In this document: positions 35,101-46,819 of the stretch, one piece after another
How positions within the stretch are numbered: position 1 is the stretch's first letter
Layout of the letters: each line of letters starts with the position of its first letter
Assembly (NCBI RefSeq): GCF_030272615.1
Contig: NC_081408.1
Span: 340,839,793-340,903,792, forward strand
Direction of reading: 5' to 3'
Source of the DNA: Cryptomeria japonica
Lineage: Eukaryota; Streptophyta; Pinopsida; Cupressales; Cupressaceae
Length of the DNA: 64,000 nt
The notes under the pieces: model-generated
Databases searched by the model: none
What the model saw: the letters and a program-made list of their open reading frames with translations, nothing else
What the model was told of the DNA's origin: nothing
Made by a program: the position numbers and the translations under genes

Positions 35101-35974
35101 TCAGTGACTCCTTCTTCTGCAAGATAACATTCCTTCTTGCTCTTGTCCCTGTAACTTCTAAAATTGTCCTTCCCGTCTCTATCATTGTCAGGGCATCTTG
35201 AAGCAATATGACCGATCTTATTATAGGAGAAGCACTTTAAGGGTAATTTACCTTTGTATTTACCTTTACCTCTTGGCAATCTTCTTACTAGTAGAGCTTC
35301 AATTTCATCTTGCTCTTGTTCCTCAGAGAGCAGATTGTCACTCTCATGGGTATGACCAGTTCTTGTAGTAGAGCTACTACTAGTTTCTTTCCTTCTTTGT
35401 GTGGGTGCATGCATCATGGATGCTTTGAAAGCAACATCAATATTTGGTATGTTGTTGTCATCATGGAGCTACTAGCAGAGACCCTTATGGCATATTGTGG
35501 TAGAAGAGTTCTTAGGATTTTTCTAACCACATCATCCTCCTCGATTTTTCCTCCTACACTTTTAATGGAGTTTACTACATCCTTTATCCTCTTGCTATAC
35601 TGTTCTATGTTTTCACTTTCCTGCATTCTCATCTCATCATATATTCCTCTCAGGTTGTCTACTTTGGCATTTTGAACATGGGGATCTCCCCCATAGACTG
35701 TCTTCAGCGTATTCCATATCTGAAAAGCCATTTTCAAATCTTGTACTTCAGCAAATTCATTATCTGAAAGAGTGCTAACAATCAAATCCATAGCAGCAGT
35801 AGTATCTTGTCTTTCCTTTATCTGGTCTAGAGTAAGAGTCCCTGAAGGTTCATTGTATTATCTGATCACATGGTTCCAGTAGTGTTCACCTAGGGATATT
35901 AGATAAAGTTTCATTCTTCCACACCATAAGGTGTAGTTCTCCTTTGAAAACTTAGGGCCCTCCTTACACATCAT
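32129..35974 (-). pseudogene. Copia gag-pol polyprotein of element A
   Basis: About 1,280 codons with stops and several frameshifts. Gag starts at the ATG at 35974 (N-Y-x-L-W) and is open again at 35791-35414. Its zinc knuckle near 35230 reads CFSYNKIGHIASRC, with the second Cys replaced by Tyr. Protease: A-I-D-S-G-C-T-H-H-M at about 34985. The integrase core is at 34507-34229 (H-T-D-L-C-G-P, then V-D-D-F-S). The connection region is at 33856-33540. Reverse transcriptase is at 33501-33000, with the catalytic pair in I-F-V-D-D (about 33060). RNase H is at 32867-32230 (T-K-A-E-Y, then H-S-K-T-K-H-I). It ends with D-I-F-T-K-P-L near 32195 and a stop at 32129. The domain order protease-integrase-RT-RNase H defines Ty1/copia. 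It is complete in domains but inactive. Confidence 0.92.
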
Positions 35975-36030
35975 CTTGGATCTCTCCCTAAGTGGGTTAA
36001 GTTTCTTCTAATTCTAGGGACCTGATGTTG

Positions 36031-36038
36031 TGATACCA
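36031..36038 (-). other. Primer-binding site of element A
   Basis: The minus strand reads TGGTATCA two bases inside the right LTR, as in elements primed by initiator tRNA-Met. The match ends after eight bases (then CAACATC), so it is either degenerate or short. Confidence 0.7.
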
Positions 36039-36040
36039 AT

Positions 36041-37540
36041 TGTTAGTCCCAACCGATGCTGAGAGGGGAGGGGTGAATCAACACTTAATCAAATTTTCTC
36101 AATTTAACTTTTATCTTCAAAACTTCATTTATATAAGATCCAAAAATATACTTAATCACTGAAGTAAAATATGCAAGCATGAAAAGTTGACAGTGACACC
36201 AAGGAGTTATCTTGTGGAAACCCAATAGGGAGAAAACCACAATGTGAGTAGGAACTCACAAAATTTGTACTCTTCTGAAGTGCACCCGGTTAAGAGCCAT
36301 CTCTATTAGGAGATAACAAAGACACTATTAGGTGCCACCTGGTTAAGGGATTTTGAACAAGGACGGTTAGTGCCTTTACCTTGTTAAAGGTATCCTAGGT
36401 AGAGGACTTAAAACATCAGTTAAGATGTTACCCAATTAAGGGATTTTACAATAGGGACCTGTTAAATTCCACCCAGTTAAGGGATTTATGTTGCAGTTGT
36501 TAGAAAGCAATAGGGATGATCTACTGAATTAGCTACTGATAGCTTGATTAGATCTCAATATGCATCCCACTCAATACACATCAGTTGTGTCTTCTCTACA
36601 CATCACTGGTTTCCTTCTTACACCTTTGGCTATTCACTTAGTCAGTCACCTATCTCTTGGAACTACACTCTGTTAGTCATTTGACCTTCAGCACTACACT
36701 CTATCAGTCATATGTCCTTCGGCTCTTCCCTCAACCGGTTCTCTATCCTTCGGCTCTGCACTTAGCCAGTTCTCTATCCTTTAGCTCTACACTTAGCCAG
36801 TTCTCTGTCCTTCGGCTCTGCACTTAGCCAGTTCTCTGTCCTTCAGCTCTACACTTAGCCAGTCTACCTCACACATACACTCAATTGTGCTAACACCTCT
36901 TACCACTTCCTCTCTCTTCTCTTCACCTTGGATCATCTTCAACAAGATTTATTTGTTTCAAATTTCATTATCAAAACTTTCTGAAATAGCTCAAGAGCTC
37001 TTTATACATTTTCTGTCAACACCTTTAGATGTATCCTCAATCAAACCAATCAAGGATCTTAGAAGATTCCAATTTCAAAAGCTCCCACTCTTTCTCTATG
37101 TGCCTTACAATAATTTTGCCAAGTGTTCGACCAATTCTACCACCGCATCTCCCAAAGATAGAAACTTGAGCCATGTTCAGCCAAATAAATGTGAATCAAA
37201 GAATCCGCATGTAATCATGCTTGATTGCATGATAACTAAAAGTTAACCTTACCAACAAATGTTTTGGCATAGACACAAGATTACAACCTCATCTTTTGCC
37301 ACTACAACTGAATAACTAATTACTACTCTGAGATTTATGGTGATCACCTATCTTCCTTCTATCATACCGATGAACAAGTATGCAACTGCACTTCTTATAT
37401 TACCAGTTCATCCTTTGATTGCCAGTTCATTGTGCTAGAACCAAGTCTCTTCCCTTGTTTACTAGTGAGTTACCAGTTGGTTTAGAGCAAACAAGTGTTC
37501 TTGCCTGAGTCCCCTTTTATGACTTCACCATCACCCAAGT
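36041..37540 (-). repeat. 5' LTR of element A, first piece
   Basis: It starts TGTTAGTCCCAACCGA and matches 30071 onward. It stops at CAAGT (37536-37540), where element G inserted. The rest is 48090-48334. Confidence 0.92.
36738..36861. repeat. 31-bp tandem repeat in LTR-A (right)
   Basis: Exactly four 31-bp units (36738, 36769, 36800, 36831), each of the form GTTCTCT(A/G)TCCTT..GCTCT then (G/A)CACTTAGCCA. They are more uniform than the copies in the partner LTR. Confidence 0.9.
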
Positions 37541-38805
37541 TGTCTACCCCAATTATAATGACAATAATAATACCTCTAATTGAAATCTCAATCCGAAGTT
37601 TGGACATTCATATGGTAGAGTTTACTATTTTCATGGTTGGTGTTCATTTAGTTGTCAATCCAGGAATGTAAAACTTGAAATGGGTCTACAATATATATGC
37701 ACTAAGCTCCTTAAATGATTATTTTGGATTACTATAGTGACTAACATTATGCAGAAAGGAAAGGTAGGAATGGAAATCATAAAAGGCTAAATGAAAGCTT
37801 CACAAAACACTACTGAAATTCTCTAATGAAAATAACAGAAATCACACCATTCTATCTTGGCTGTAGGAACATTCAACGGATCTATTTCCAGTGGCTGCAG
37901 GAACAATCCAGTCATGAACTTCTACTGCAACTAAGTAAAAACTAACTTCAATGATCATAAACACAGGATCACTCACCAAGTGGGCATCCTTGGATGGGTG
38001 ATATCAAACTCTCAACAAAGAACTATTAATAGATCAGAACAGCATATTCTTATTCATTTCTTCCTGAAAAATGATTACATATTCTAAAAGAGAAAAATTT
38101 AGAATGCTTGACAAAACTCTGCTCAATTCCTTTCCATTCTATCTAACTCTCAGAAAGAAGGAAGAGCTTATTATAAAGAAAAGATCAACTACAATGGACA
38201 ACCCCAGTTATGCCTAGAAGAAGAGGCAGATAATTGTCAGATGAAGGAGATAACTAAGAGCTTGGCTACAGGAACCATGGATCTAAAACTGAACCACAGT
38301 CTTTGCACGCCAAAGCGATATTTTCTGAATTCAATATGCACCAGAGTTAAACTCCCATGGTGAAGTACAACTGCTCTGATTATGCCATACATTGTGCTTG
38401 CTTGAATCTCCTTCATTTGACCTCCAGCTATCTGAACGCGATTCTCTAGTCCTTAGGCGTGAAAGAAAATCATCCACCGTAGCATCAATTATTATCTGCA
38501 CTAAAACAAAAACAACATACAAGGACATGCATATGTATCTTACTTAATTAATACATTCATTAACTCACATATGACATTATCCTAAATAATCTGTATATCA
38601 CAAGGACAAATCATTTGGCTGCAGGAATAAATGGGCATGGTTGTAGGAGTTAATAGACAAAGTTCAAACATGATTTCTTAAGTTCAGTTTTAAAACATGG
38701 ATTACATATAGTCAATTCACAATACTTTACTATCACAATGCAACCCAAAAGATACCAAAAACCTAAGAGTCCTGATAAAAAACATGTTAAAGCATCGACT
38801 TATCA
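37541..38805 (-). repeat. 3' LTR of element G
   Basis: Runs from TGTCTACCCCAATTATAATG to CGACTTATCA. The following TGCCCCCCAACTTT is the polypurine tract seen from the minus strand. Confidence 0.95.
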
Positions 38806-39213
38806 TGCCCCCCAACTTTAAGGGTTTGTTGCTCTTGCAGCAAAAGGAAAATTTCTGATTTTTGCTGAAACTCTAAAATCACCAACAGTGTCCTATCCGG
38901 TTCCCTTGGAAGGAAAATTCCAATAAAATCCTTTCATTTTCTCCAACCTAGACCATCTAGCTATTTCTTCCACAACTACATCATAATTTTGTTATGTTGG
39001 TTGGCATGCCAAAAGTGGCCACATAAGGATCAAAGGCTGAAAGATTAATGGCAACCAGTTATTGAATTTCTCCCTACCTAGTTGTATGTATCTGGAGGCT
39101 CTTTGTATAGCTACATGAAAATTTTGTAATGAGTATTGTTCTCCCAATTTTAAATGATCTATTAGATGATTCTAGCGTTGAGTTAGACCTTCTAGTGCAG
39201 TTGTCCTATGGGT
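38806..39213 (-). other. 3' untranslated region and polypurine tract of element G
   Basis: AAAGTTGGGGGGCA on the minus strand (38806-38819) abuts the LTR. The remaining 390 bp has no coding signal. A similar G-rich tract occurs again at 41339-41356. Confidence 0.75.
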
Positions 39214-41136
39214 CTAAACCAATTGCTCATACGCTTGATAGACTTCCTCTCTCATTGGAAGTACTATCTTACTAACATCATCTCTTATTAGCAACTTTTG
39301 TGAATCATAATATAGAACCCTGGGTGCTTCTGATTCCCTCAATGGCAATGGATAGTCAAGTTCTAATTTTTCAAACTCCCTGGCTTGTGGTCCTATGATC
39401 ATCTCATTTTGGATCCATGACATTAGAGCTCTAAGATGGATATCCCTAATATACAATAAAGGATTCCATTCTCTATCTTGGGGTATAGCATAGTTATGTA
39501 AATATAATTCACATAACAAATTCCTTACAACATGTGGGGAGGTTTGATAAGCATGATAGAATTCCTCAGGTGTTTCCAAGGATGGATTAAGGTCCCTAAC
39601 AATGTGATTTAGTCTGAAATTCAGATAGCACTCTTTCAAATTTACTACATAAATTCTTGGGGATGCCCTACACTACATTATCTTAGGAACCATACCATAA
39701 ATCTCTTCTACCTTAGCTTCCAATTCTTTAATTCTATTATCTTTCTTTCCAATCTCTTTTTAATGCTTATTAATTATCCCTTGCAACCTATCCCATTGCC
39801 TGAAAAATGTTAAAGCAATTGATAAACTAGTTAGGGATGAAGGAGGTCTAATAGGTCCTACCTTAGACCGTGGGATTTCTTCAACAAACTCCTCATTCTG
39901 AGTTGACATATCTCCCACATTTTCTTCAGGTTGTTGTAGAACATCATCAACAAACTCTTCACATTGCAATGCCACTGAAGCAAGATTTTCTAGCTTATCC
40001 ATTACAACTTCTTCCTGAATTTCTTCTTGGATTTCTTCCTCTGCAAGGTTTTCTTGCATTTCCTTCTCTGCAGCATCTTCTTCTTCTAAAGTTTCTACTG
40101 CAATAACCTCTGCTGGATTACTCATAGATTGAGTCTTTTGTATCCTCCTTCTTGTTCTCCTTTCATACACTTTTGAAACAGATGCAAGAGTTTTTGTTTT
40201 TGTTCGACACCTCTTGGCTGCAGGAGGAATGTGCGCTTCCTATGGCTAGATAACAAATTCTTCATCTGATTCATCCTTTTCCAATTATTTTCCTTCCCTT
40301 TGCAAAATAGGTGAATCTCTTTGAAGAGAGATAGAGGGTTGTCCTTCGATTGACTTTGCTTCAATATTTCCTTCCATAATAATTGTGGCTCCTTCAGCAA
40401 CCAGTGAACCCTCATCTTCACCAGAAAGATCTTCTACAACAATCTCTTCTTGAGCCGACGGATTATTTTCAATAGGGGCTTCATCAACCCTAAATTGCAG
40501 AATATCCTCAAACACACCCCATTCCATTTGTGAAACATCTCTTAGGGACCATTGTACAAGCAACTTCACTAGTCCATGATGGCTAATAGAGAGATTTCCA
40601 TATTTTTTAGATTCCTTAACACTTATAGAAATGAGATGATATAAGAAATTTGGGACATTAACTCACCGATCATGATGCAAAAGACTAAGTAACTTGAAAT
40701 GAGGTGAATGTAGATTTGAATACCGTCCTTCACATGTAATATATTTCATAATATACAGAGCTACCTGAGGCCAATGTGCTGGCAAAGAAACCCTTCTAGT
40801 CCCTTGTCTATCCACCATTAAGGGTCTGTCAATAGAAATTGTGAACTCTACCCTAGCACTCCTTGCATATTTTGATTCTAGAAAGATTTCTCCTTCCTGC
40901 AAAAACCCTGTGACCTCTGCAATTTGTTTCTCTATAGAAATTACCCTCAACCCTTTAACTGTAGCTTCTCCTTCATCAAAGGAATGCATAAATTCTGCAG
41001 CTATTTCATCGTTGAAATCCCTGATTTTTAAGAAATAATCCAGCCAGTCGTGGTTTTGGAAATAATGCACACAAACAACATCCTACAGCAACCCTTCATG
41101 GACCATTGGTTCATGGTGAATTAGATCACCACCCAT
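39214..41136 (-). pseudogene. Extra ORF of gypsy element G, unknown protein
   Basis: A single frame of 641 codons from the ATG at 41136 to the stop at 39214, broken only by about seven in-frame stops. Residues 25-160 form a domain with D-W-L-D-Y-F-L and I-A-E-V-T-G-F-L-Q-E-G (41040-40880). A conserved-looking P-A-H-W-P-Q-V-A-L-Y segment lies near 40780. Residues 190-290 are acidic. A basic cluster (A-A-K-R-C-R-T-K-T-K and R-R-T-R-R-R) sits at 40230-40140 and may direct nuclear entry. A Glu-rich stretch, a short coiled coil (about 39770-39700) and a C-terminal domain (39639-39214) follow. It is not a recognisable envelope protein: no signal peptide or membrane segment is seen. Elements of the Athila/Tat group often carry a third ORF in this place. 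The role is unknown. Confidence 0.7.
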
Positions 41137-41719
41137 CTTTTACTCTGATACTTCCGCAGCTTCACCAAAATGTTTGATAGTTTCACAAAAACTAAAATCT
41201 ACATATCTTAATTTTGGCAACAGAACTTATTATTCACTCACATGAAATAATAATCATCATAAGTAATGTCAGTTAGGAAATCAATTTGGGATATCAAAAA
41301 ACTGATAATAAATCTTATTGGAAAAAAGGACCATCAAGTACCCCCCCAACTTAACCTAGCATGTGTCCGCACAGGCTGATGAGATTTCAGGTTTGGAGCG
41401 GATTTAAACAGGATAAAAATCATAATGAACTAATAAATACATAATTAAAATAAAGTACAATATACACGTACTTGCAATTGGGTGAAAATGATGGCTAAAT
41501 GAAATGAAGTGACAGGTAAGAAAATGGGATGGAATGTAGTGGATGGAACTTTATGTACGGAGAACAACATTCCCATGGAAATATTTTATTATGATACGGT
41601 GAATAAGTTCATCGCAAAGGCTACAGGAACATCACCTTTATCAACATGCTCAAGTGCCACATGAAGCTCATGAATTGATACCAAATCATTGGCAGTTACT
41701 ATAGGAACCTTGTCATTTG
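41137..41719 (-). other. Spacer between pol and extra ORF of element G
   Basis: It contains a G-rich tract on the minus strand (AAGTTGGGGGGG, 41341-41352) closely resembling the terminal polypurine tract. Just downstream of the integrase motifs, a different frame (about 41793-41590, minus) stays open for some 65 residues (Y-H-K-P-A-T-R-E-E-F onward) and does not resemble integrase. This suggests a deletion joining pol to other sequence. Confidence 0.5.
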
Positions 41720-44700
41720 CTACAAGAACTTGTATTTCATTTTGGGGAGCAAACTGTTGCAGGAACTCTTCTCTAGTAGCTGGCTTGTGATAGATACTGT
41801 TTTGGTAAGAATAGCCTCAAGCTCTCTATTGGTAACTTCTACTTGGCCATTAGGCTATGAATGATATTGAGTAGATTTCTTGTGTCTTATATTATATTCA
41901 TTGACCAAAGCTTTTATCAATGTTGATGTAAATTGAGGTCCCTGATCTGAGACAATTTCTCTTGGTACTCCATACCTTGTAAATATTTATTCATAGAGAA
42001 ACTCAACCACCTTATTATCTCTTGCATGTTGCATAGCTCTAGCTTCTACCCATTTTGTCATATAGTCTGTACATACTAAGATATAAGATTTGCCATTAGA
42101 AGGTGGATCAATGGAGCCAACAAAATCTAATCCCCACTTGTCAAATGGTGTAACAGATATTTGAGGATATAGTGGCATCTCATCAGATTTTGTAGGTTTT
42201 CCCATTAGCTAACATCTATCACACTTCCTTGTGTAATGTAGGCCAATAGTAACCAGTATTGAGTATTTTCAGTGTTGTCCTTTTGGTAGCAAAATGACCT
42301 CCACATGGCTCATCATGACATGCATGCAAGATGTCATATGTTTCATCCTCTCTGACACATCTTCGCATGACTTGATCAAGTCTAGTATAAAATAGACAAT
42401 CAGCAATCCATGAAAAGTTAAAACTTTTTCGACTAGCAACCTTCTTTCCTTAGGAGAAAAAGAAATTGGCATCTTAGCTGCAGCTAAATAGTTGGCAATA
42501 TCAGCATACCAAGGAGTATGAACCTGTATGAGAAACAAATGCTCATCTAGAAAAGTGTCATCTATCATTGTAGAATCTTCCTACAATTGAAGACATGAAA
42601 GATAATTTGCAACAACATTAGACTTCCCTGGCTTATCAACAATTGTGATATCAAATTCCTGCATCAACAATAACCAGCAAGCCAGTCTACCGGTGATTGA
42701 TGGCTTATTCATGAGATATCTAATTGTAGTATGATCTGTATGCACAAATATGGGATACCCTATAATATAGTGTCTAAACTTGTTAAGGGCATATATGACA
42801 GCTAGCATTTCCTTTTCAGTAACTGTATAATTCAATTTAGGTCCTTGCAAATTCTTGTTGATATAATATATTGCATTTTCCAACTTGTTAACTTTTTGTC
42901 CCAACACTGCTCCTATGGCATAATCAGATGCATCAATATGGATTTGGAATGGTAGAGACCAATTAGGTCCTTTTAGAACTAGTGCTTGAGTCAAAGCATG
43001 CTTAAGCTTTAAAAAAGTTTCATTGCGTGCTGTGGTCCATTTAAATTCTGCATCTTTAGTAAGCAGTGTATATAAGGGACTTGCAATTTTGCTGAAATAT
43101 TTGATAAACCTTTTGTAGTATCCAGCATGGCCAAGAAAACTTCTCACATCTTTCTGCTTCACAGGGTCATTAATATGCTGAATAACCTCAATCTTTGATG
43201 GATCCACTTGTATGCCTTGTACAGATATATGATGACCAAGGACTATTCCTTCTTCCATCATAATGAAACACTTCTCACTATTTAGAGACAAGTTGTAGTC
43301 TTCACACCACTGCAAAACTTTCTTCAAATTACCTAATGCTTGATCAAATTCAAAACCATAAGTTGTAAAGTCATCCATGTAAATTTCCATAATAACTTGA
43401 GAAATATCAAAAAAAATATTGATCACTACCCTTTGAAAAGTGGCTGGAGCATTACACAACCCAAAAGGAAGAACAGAATATGCATAAGTGCCCCATGGGC
43501 AAGTAAATGTTGTTTTCTCCTAATCCTCAGGAGCTATTTGTATCTGATTATAGCCACTAAATCCATCCAAGAATGAAAAATATCTCTTACCAGCAAGAGA
43601 ATCCAATACCTAATCCACAAATGGTAGTGGAAAATGATCCTTCCTTGTGGCTAGGTTCAAGGCTCTATAATCAACACATACTCTCCATTTGCCTCCCTTT
43701 TTAGGAACTATCACCAAAGGTGATACCCATTAACTATTAGAGATAGGATAGATAAACCCATCTTTCAACAATTTCTGCAATTCTTCTTTAACTATCTCCT
43801 TCAAGGCAGGATTGACTCTTCTTTGAGGTTGTCTGAGGGGGTAACACTCATCCTTGATGTAAATGCAATGAGTACAAACTGCTGGATCAATTCTATTCAT
43901 ATCCTTGTAATCCCATGCAAAAGCATTTCTTTGGAGTTTCAGCAAGTCCACTAGGCTATCCTTTTGAGTATTTGCTATATTCTTATTGATGTTCAAATAT
44001 TTATTCAATTCAACCTCTATCTTGATAGTAAGATCAATCTGATTTATATCAGAAATATGAGAATAAGACAATTCTTGCGACAACAAGGTATGCAAGATAT
44101 CAGTGGCTGTGGGAAAGTCCAACCCTACAATATTCAGAACCAATTCCTATAATTCTTGGTCTTCTATTAATTCATTTATCAAGACCTTATAAAGGATTGA
44201 TTCTTCATCATATAACTACATGAGTGGCACTCGATTAATCATCATAAGGTGATTAATAGAGTCAATTTCTTCAGATTCCTCTCCCAAAATAGGCCAAACA
44301 GCCTGCTGCTGCTCAAGCTGAGGCTATGCAGGGGAATACAAGGCTAATATTTTTGTGGAACTACCATTTGAAATAGTCATGTCTCCTGATCTACACCCAA
44401 TATATGCATCAGCTATTGCAAGCCATGTTCTTCCCAAAATGACTGGATATCCCCCCAATGTTGCTTTTGGAGATAAAAGCATAAAGTCTACAAGATATTC
44501 CCAGGAATCTAGAATAAGTACTATATCCTCTACGATACCATCAGGTCTTACTGCAGAGCCATCAGCAAGTTGGAGAACTATGGGTGTAGCCCTTAAACTA
44601 TCTATCTCTAGATGTTTCATTACTTCCCTTGTCATTACATTAATGGCTGCCCCTAGATCAACTAGAACATTTTTTATTTGACTGCCATTAATGACTATAC

Positions 44701-46726
44701 TCACAACAGGACTACCTAGATCATAATACTTTGGAATAGCAATTTTTCCTAACATAATATCAGCCAATTAACCCATAACATGAACTGTCTGTGGATCCTT
44801 TTTCTTTTTGCCAAGTTTCTTTAGGCATGCTTCTCTCAATTCCTTACCATATATTGGGACATCCTTTATTGCTTGCAACAATGGAATTTTAACACAAATA
44901 TGCTTCAGTTGATCAAGAATATCAAAGCTTTGCTGTTGTTCAGTGGAAACTTCTTTGTCTTTCAGTCTATGGAGAAATGGTGGTAATATTTGATTCTGAG
45001 GTATTATATCTTTAGGATCAGAGATTGGATGCTCTTCTTGTACCTCAGTAATAACTGGTTGAGAGGGATTAGGTAGAGTTATGCTAGATCGAAGATGAAT
45101 ATCATCTAGTGATAAAGAATAGGCTGAGTATTGATTAGCATCAGCTGAATAAGCTTGTTGTTGTTGCTGAGATTTGATATTTGGATTAGGCAATGGTTGA
45201 GTAGGCAGTTGTGTTGGCTTAGGAGGTGGTGTTGTACCTATAGGAGGTGGCATTAAAGTAGGAGGTTGTGGCTGCTAAGCAAGGGGTTGATATCTAGAAG
45301 ATTGGGATGACCATGATGGGTTTCCCCTCCATTGAGAGTTAGGTTGCCAATTCCCTTGAAACTGGTTCCCTGAACCCTGAGGTTGATACCGGTTTCCCTA
45401 TGGTTGCTACCACTGGGGGATTTGATTAGCAAATTGTTGTCCTTGGCCTTGTGATCCATACCAATGTGGATAATTACCAAAATTTTGAGAATACTATGGT
45501 TGCCATTGGTTATTTGGTGCATAAGAATTACCACTATAACTAGAAAAGGAAAGTGGATCAGGTGGCATACCTTATCTTTGAAAATTTGGTCTTCTTTGAG
45601 CAACATAGAAAACTTGTTCATCCTCAGTTTGAATTGGTTTGAAATTAGGTACTTCAACATTTGCAACCATCTTACATCTGCAATCTTTCTTCTGTTGCTT
45701 ACAATGAGGGCAGAATTCTACAAGAAATACATCAGCTTCCTCATGCTTCTTCTTAGCTACCAATGTATCCAACTGAGTATCCATATTGTTTATAATGTCC
45801 TTGAAATATTTTAACAAATGGCTAAGTTCCAATCTAGAAACTCTAGTTCTAGATGATGATGATGGTGCCCCTGGCTTAAATCTCCTATTCTCCTTAGAAG
45901 TAGATCTAGAATACTTCTTGCAAATTTGTCCTATTTCAGCTCAAGTAGATTGTGTAATGTCACCTCCCCCCATGAGATCTAAGGAATTGGTGCATTCATC
46001 ACTGATACCCCTCAAGAATATCAATTTGAGGGAATCTTCATTCAGAGTACTATGCTTGGACTTCTTGACACTAAACAAAAACCTTTCCAGATAATCCTCA
46101 AGGCTCTCATCTTCAATTTGTGTCATTCTAAAGATATCATCCCCATGACGATTAGTGCCTCTACAATAATCTTTGTATTTTGCAAGAAACAGCTATTTCA
46201 TCTCATCCCATGTATTGATTGTGCTACTACCCAAGCTCATAAACCATCTCAAGGATGACTCCTTCAAAGTGGCTGGAAAATTTTTGAGTCTATGGGCATC
46301 TATAGTATAGTCAAAACTCCTACAGAGAACATCAAACTCAAACAGAAATGTATCCGGATCCTCTGTCACCAACCCATAGAATTTAAGAAGTAAAGATGTT
46401 GGAATGTTCTTGAGGTTAGTATTATCATGCTGGTTAGAGATGGGAAACTCAAATGTTGGACTAGGTGGTGGTGCTGGATTATTTCCAATAGGAGGTGGGT
46501 TCCCTTGCATTGGACTTGTGGGGGTTATTACAATAGGCAATTCTTCTTCTTGTGGACCAAAAAGGAACTAAAGACTACCTTCTGGAAATTCAGACTCAGG
46601 GTGATTCAAATTTTGTGGGACTTGATACAGTTCAAAAAAAGGGTTTATATCTAGAAAATTATCTTCTACATGAGTAATATGAGTGGGCAGAAATCTACCT
46701 CTGGCATCTCTTCTTCTATTATGCAT
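41720..46726 (-). pseudogene. Gypsy gag-pol polyprotein of element G
   Basis: One frame, no frameshift, about 1,670 codons, broken only by stops. Start at 46726, 75 bp inside the PBS. Gag spans 46726-44800, with a Cys-rich C-x-x-C motif near 45700 and a Gln/Pro-rich linker. Protease is at 44767-44330 (V-L-V-D-L-G-A-A-I-N-V-M; V-I-L-G-R-T-W-L). D-L-G instead of D-S-G is common in Athila/Tat-type proteases. RT is at 44143-43200, with Y-M-D-D-F at about 43375. RNase H is at 42950-42650 (H-I-D-A-S-D, T-E-K-E-M, H-T-D-H). Integrase is at 42230-41800 (G-L-D-F-V-G, S-D-Q-G-P-Q-F, N-G-Q-V-E). Similarity stops about fifteen residues after the catalytic Glu, so the integrase C-terminus is missing. Order RT-RNase H-integrase defines Ty3/gypsy. 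Inactive. Confidence 0.93.
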
Positions 46727-46800
46727 ACAGATTCATGAAATTTCAAACAATTAACTAGAAACTAAAATAATCATAAAAGGTTCTTAGCTTGACACCATCC

Positions 46801-46815
46801 CTGGCAACAACGCCA
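46801..46815 (-). other. Primer-binding site of element G
   Basis: The minus strand reads TGGCGTTGTTGCCAG four bases inside the 5' LTR. It resembles the TGGCGCCGTTGCCGG site of plant gypsy elements usually assigned to tRNA-Asp. Confidence 0.85.
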
Positions 46816-46819
46816 AAAA

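Noticed and set aside
39214-41136. Envelope gene in gypsy element G
   Set aside because: The position fits, but there is no signal peptide, transmembrane segment or cleavage-like site; the protein looks nuclear or cytoplasmic.
45253-45666. 137-codon minus-strand ORF inside gypsy gag
   Set aside because: It is out of frame with the polyprotein, whose own frame can be followed through the same region with only a few stops.
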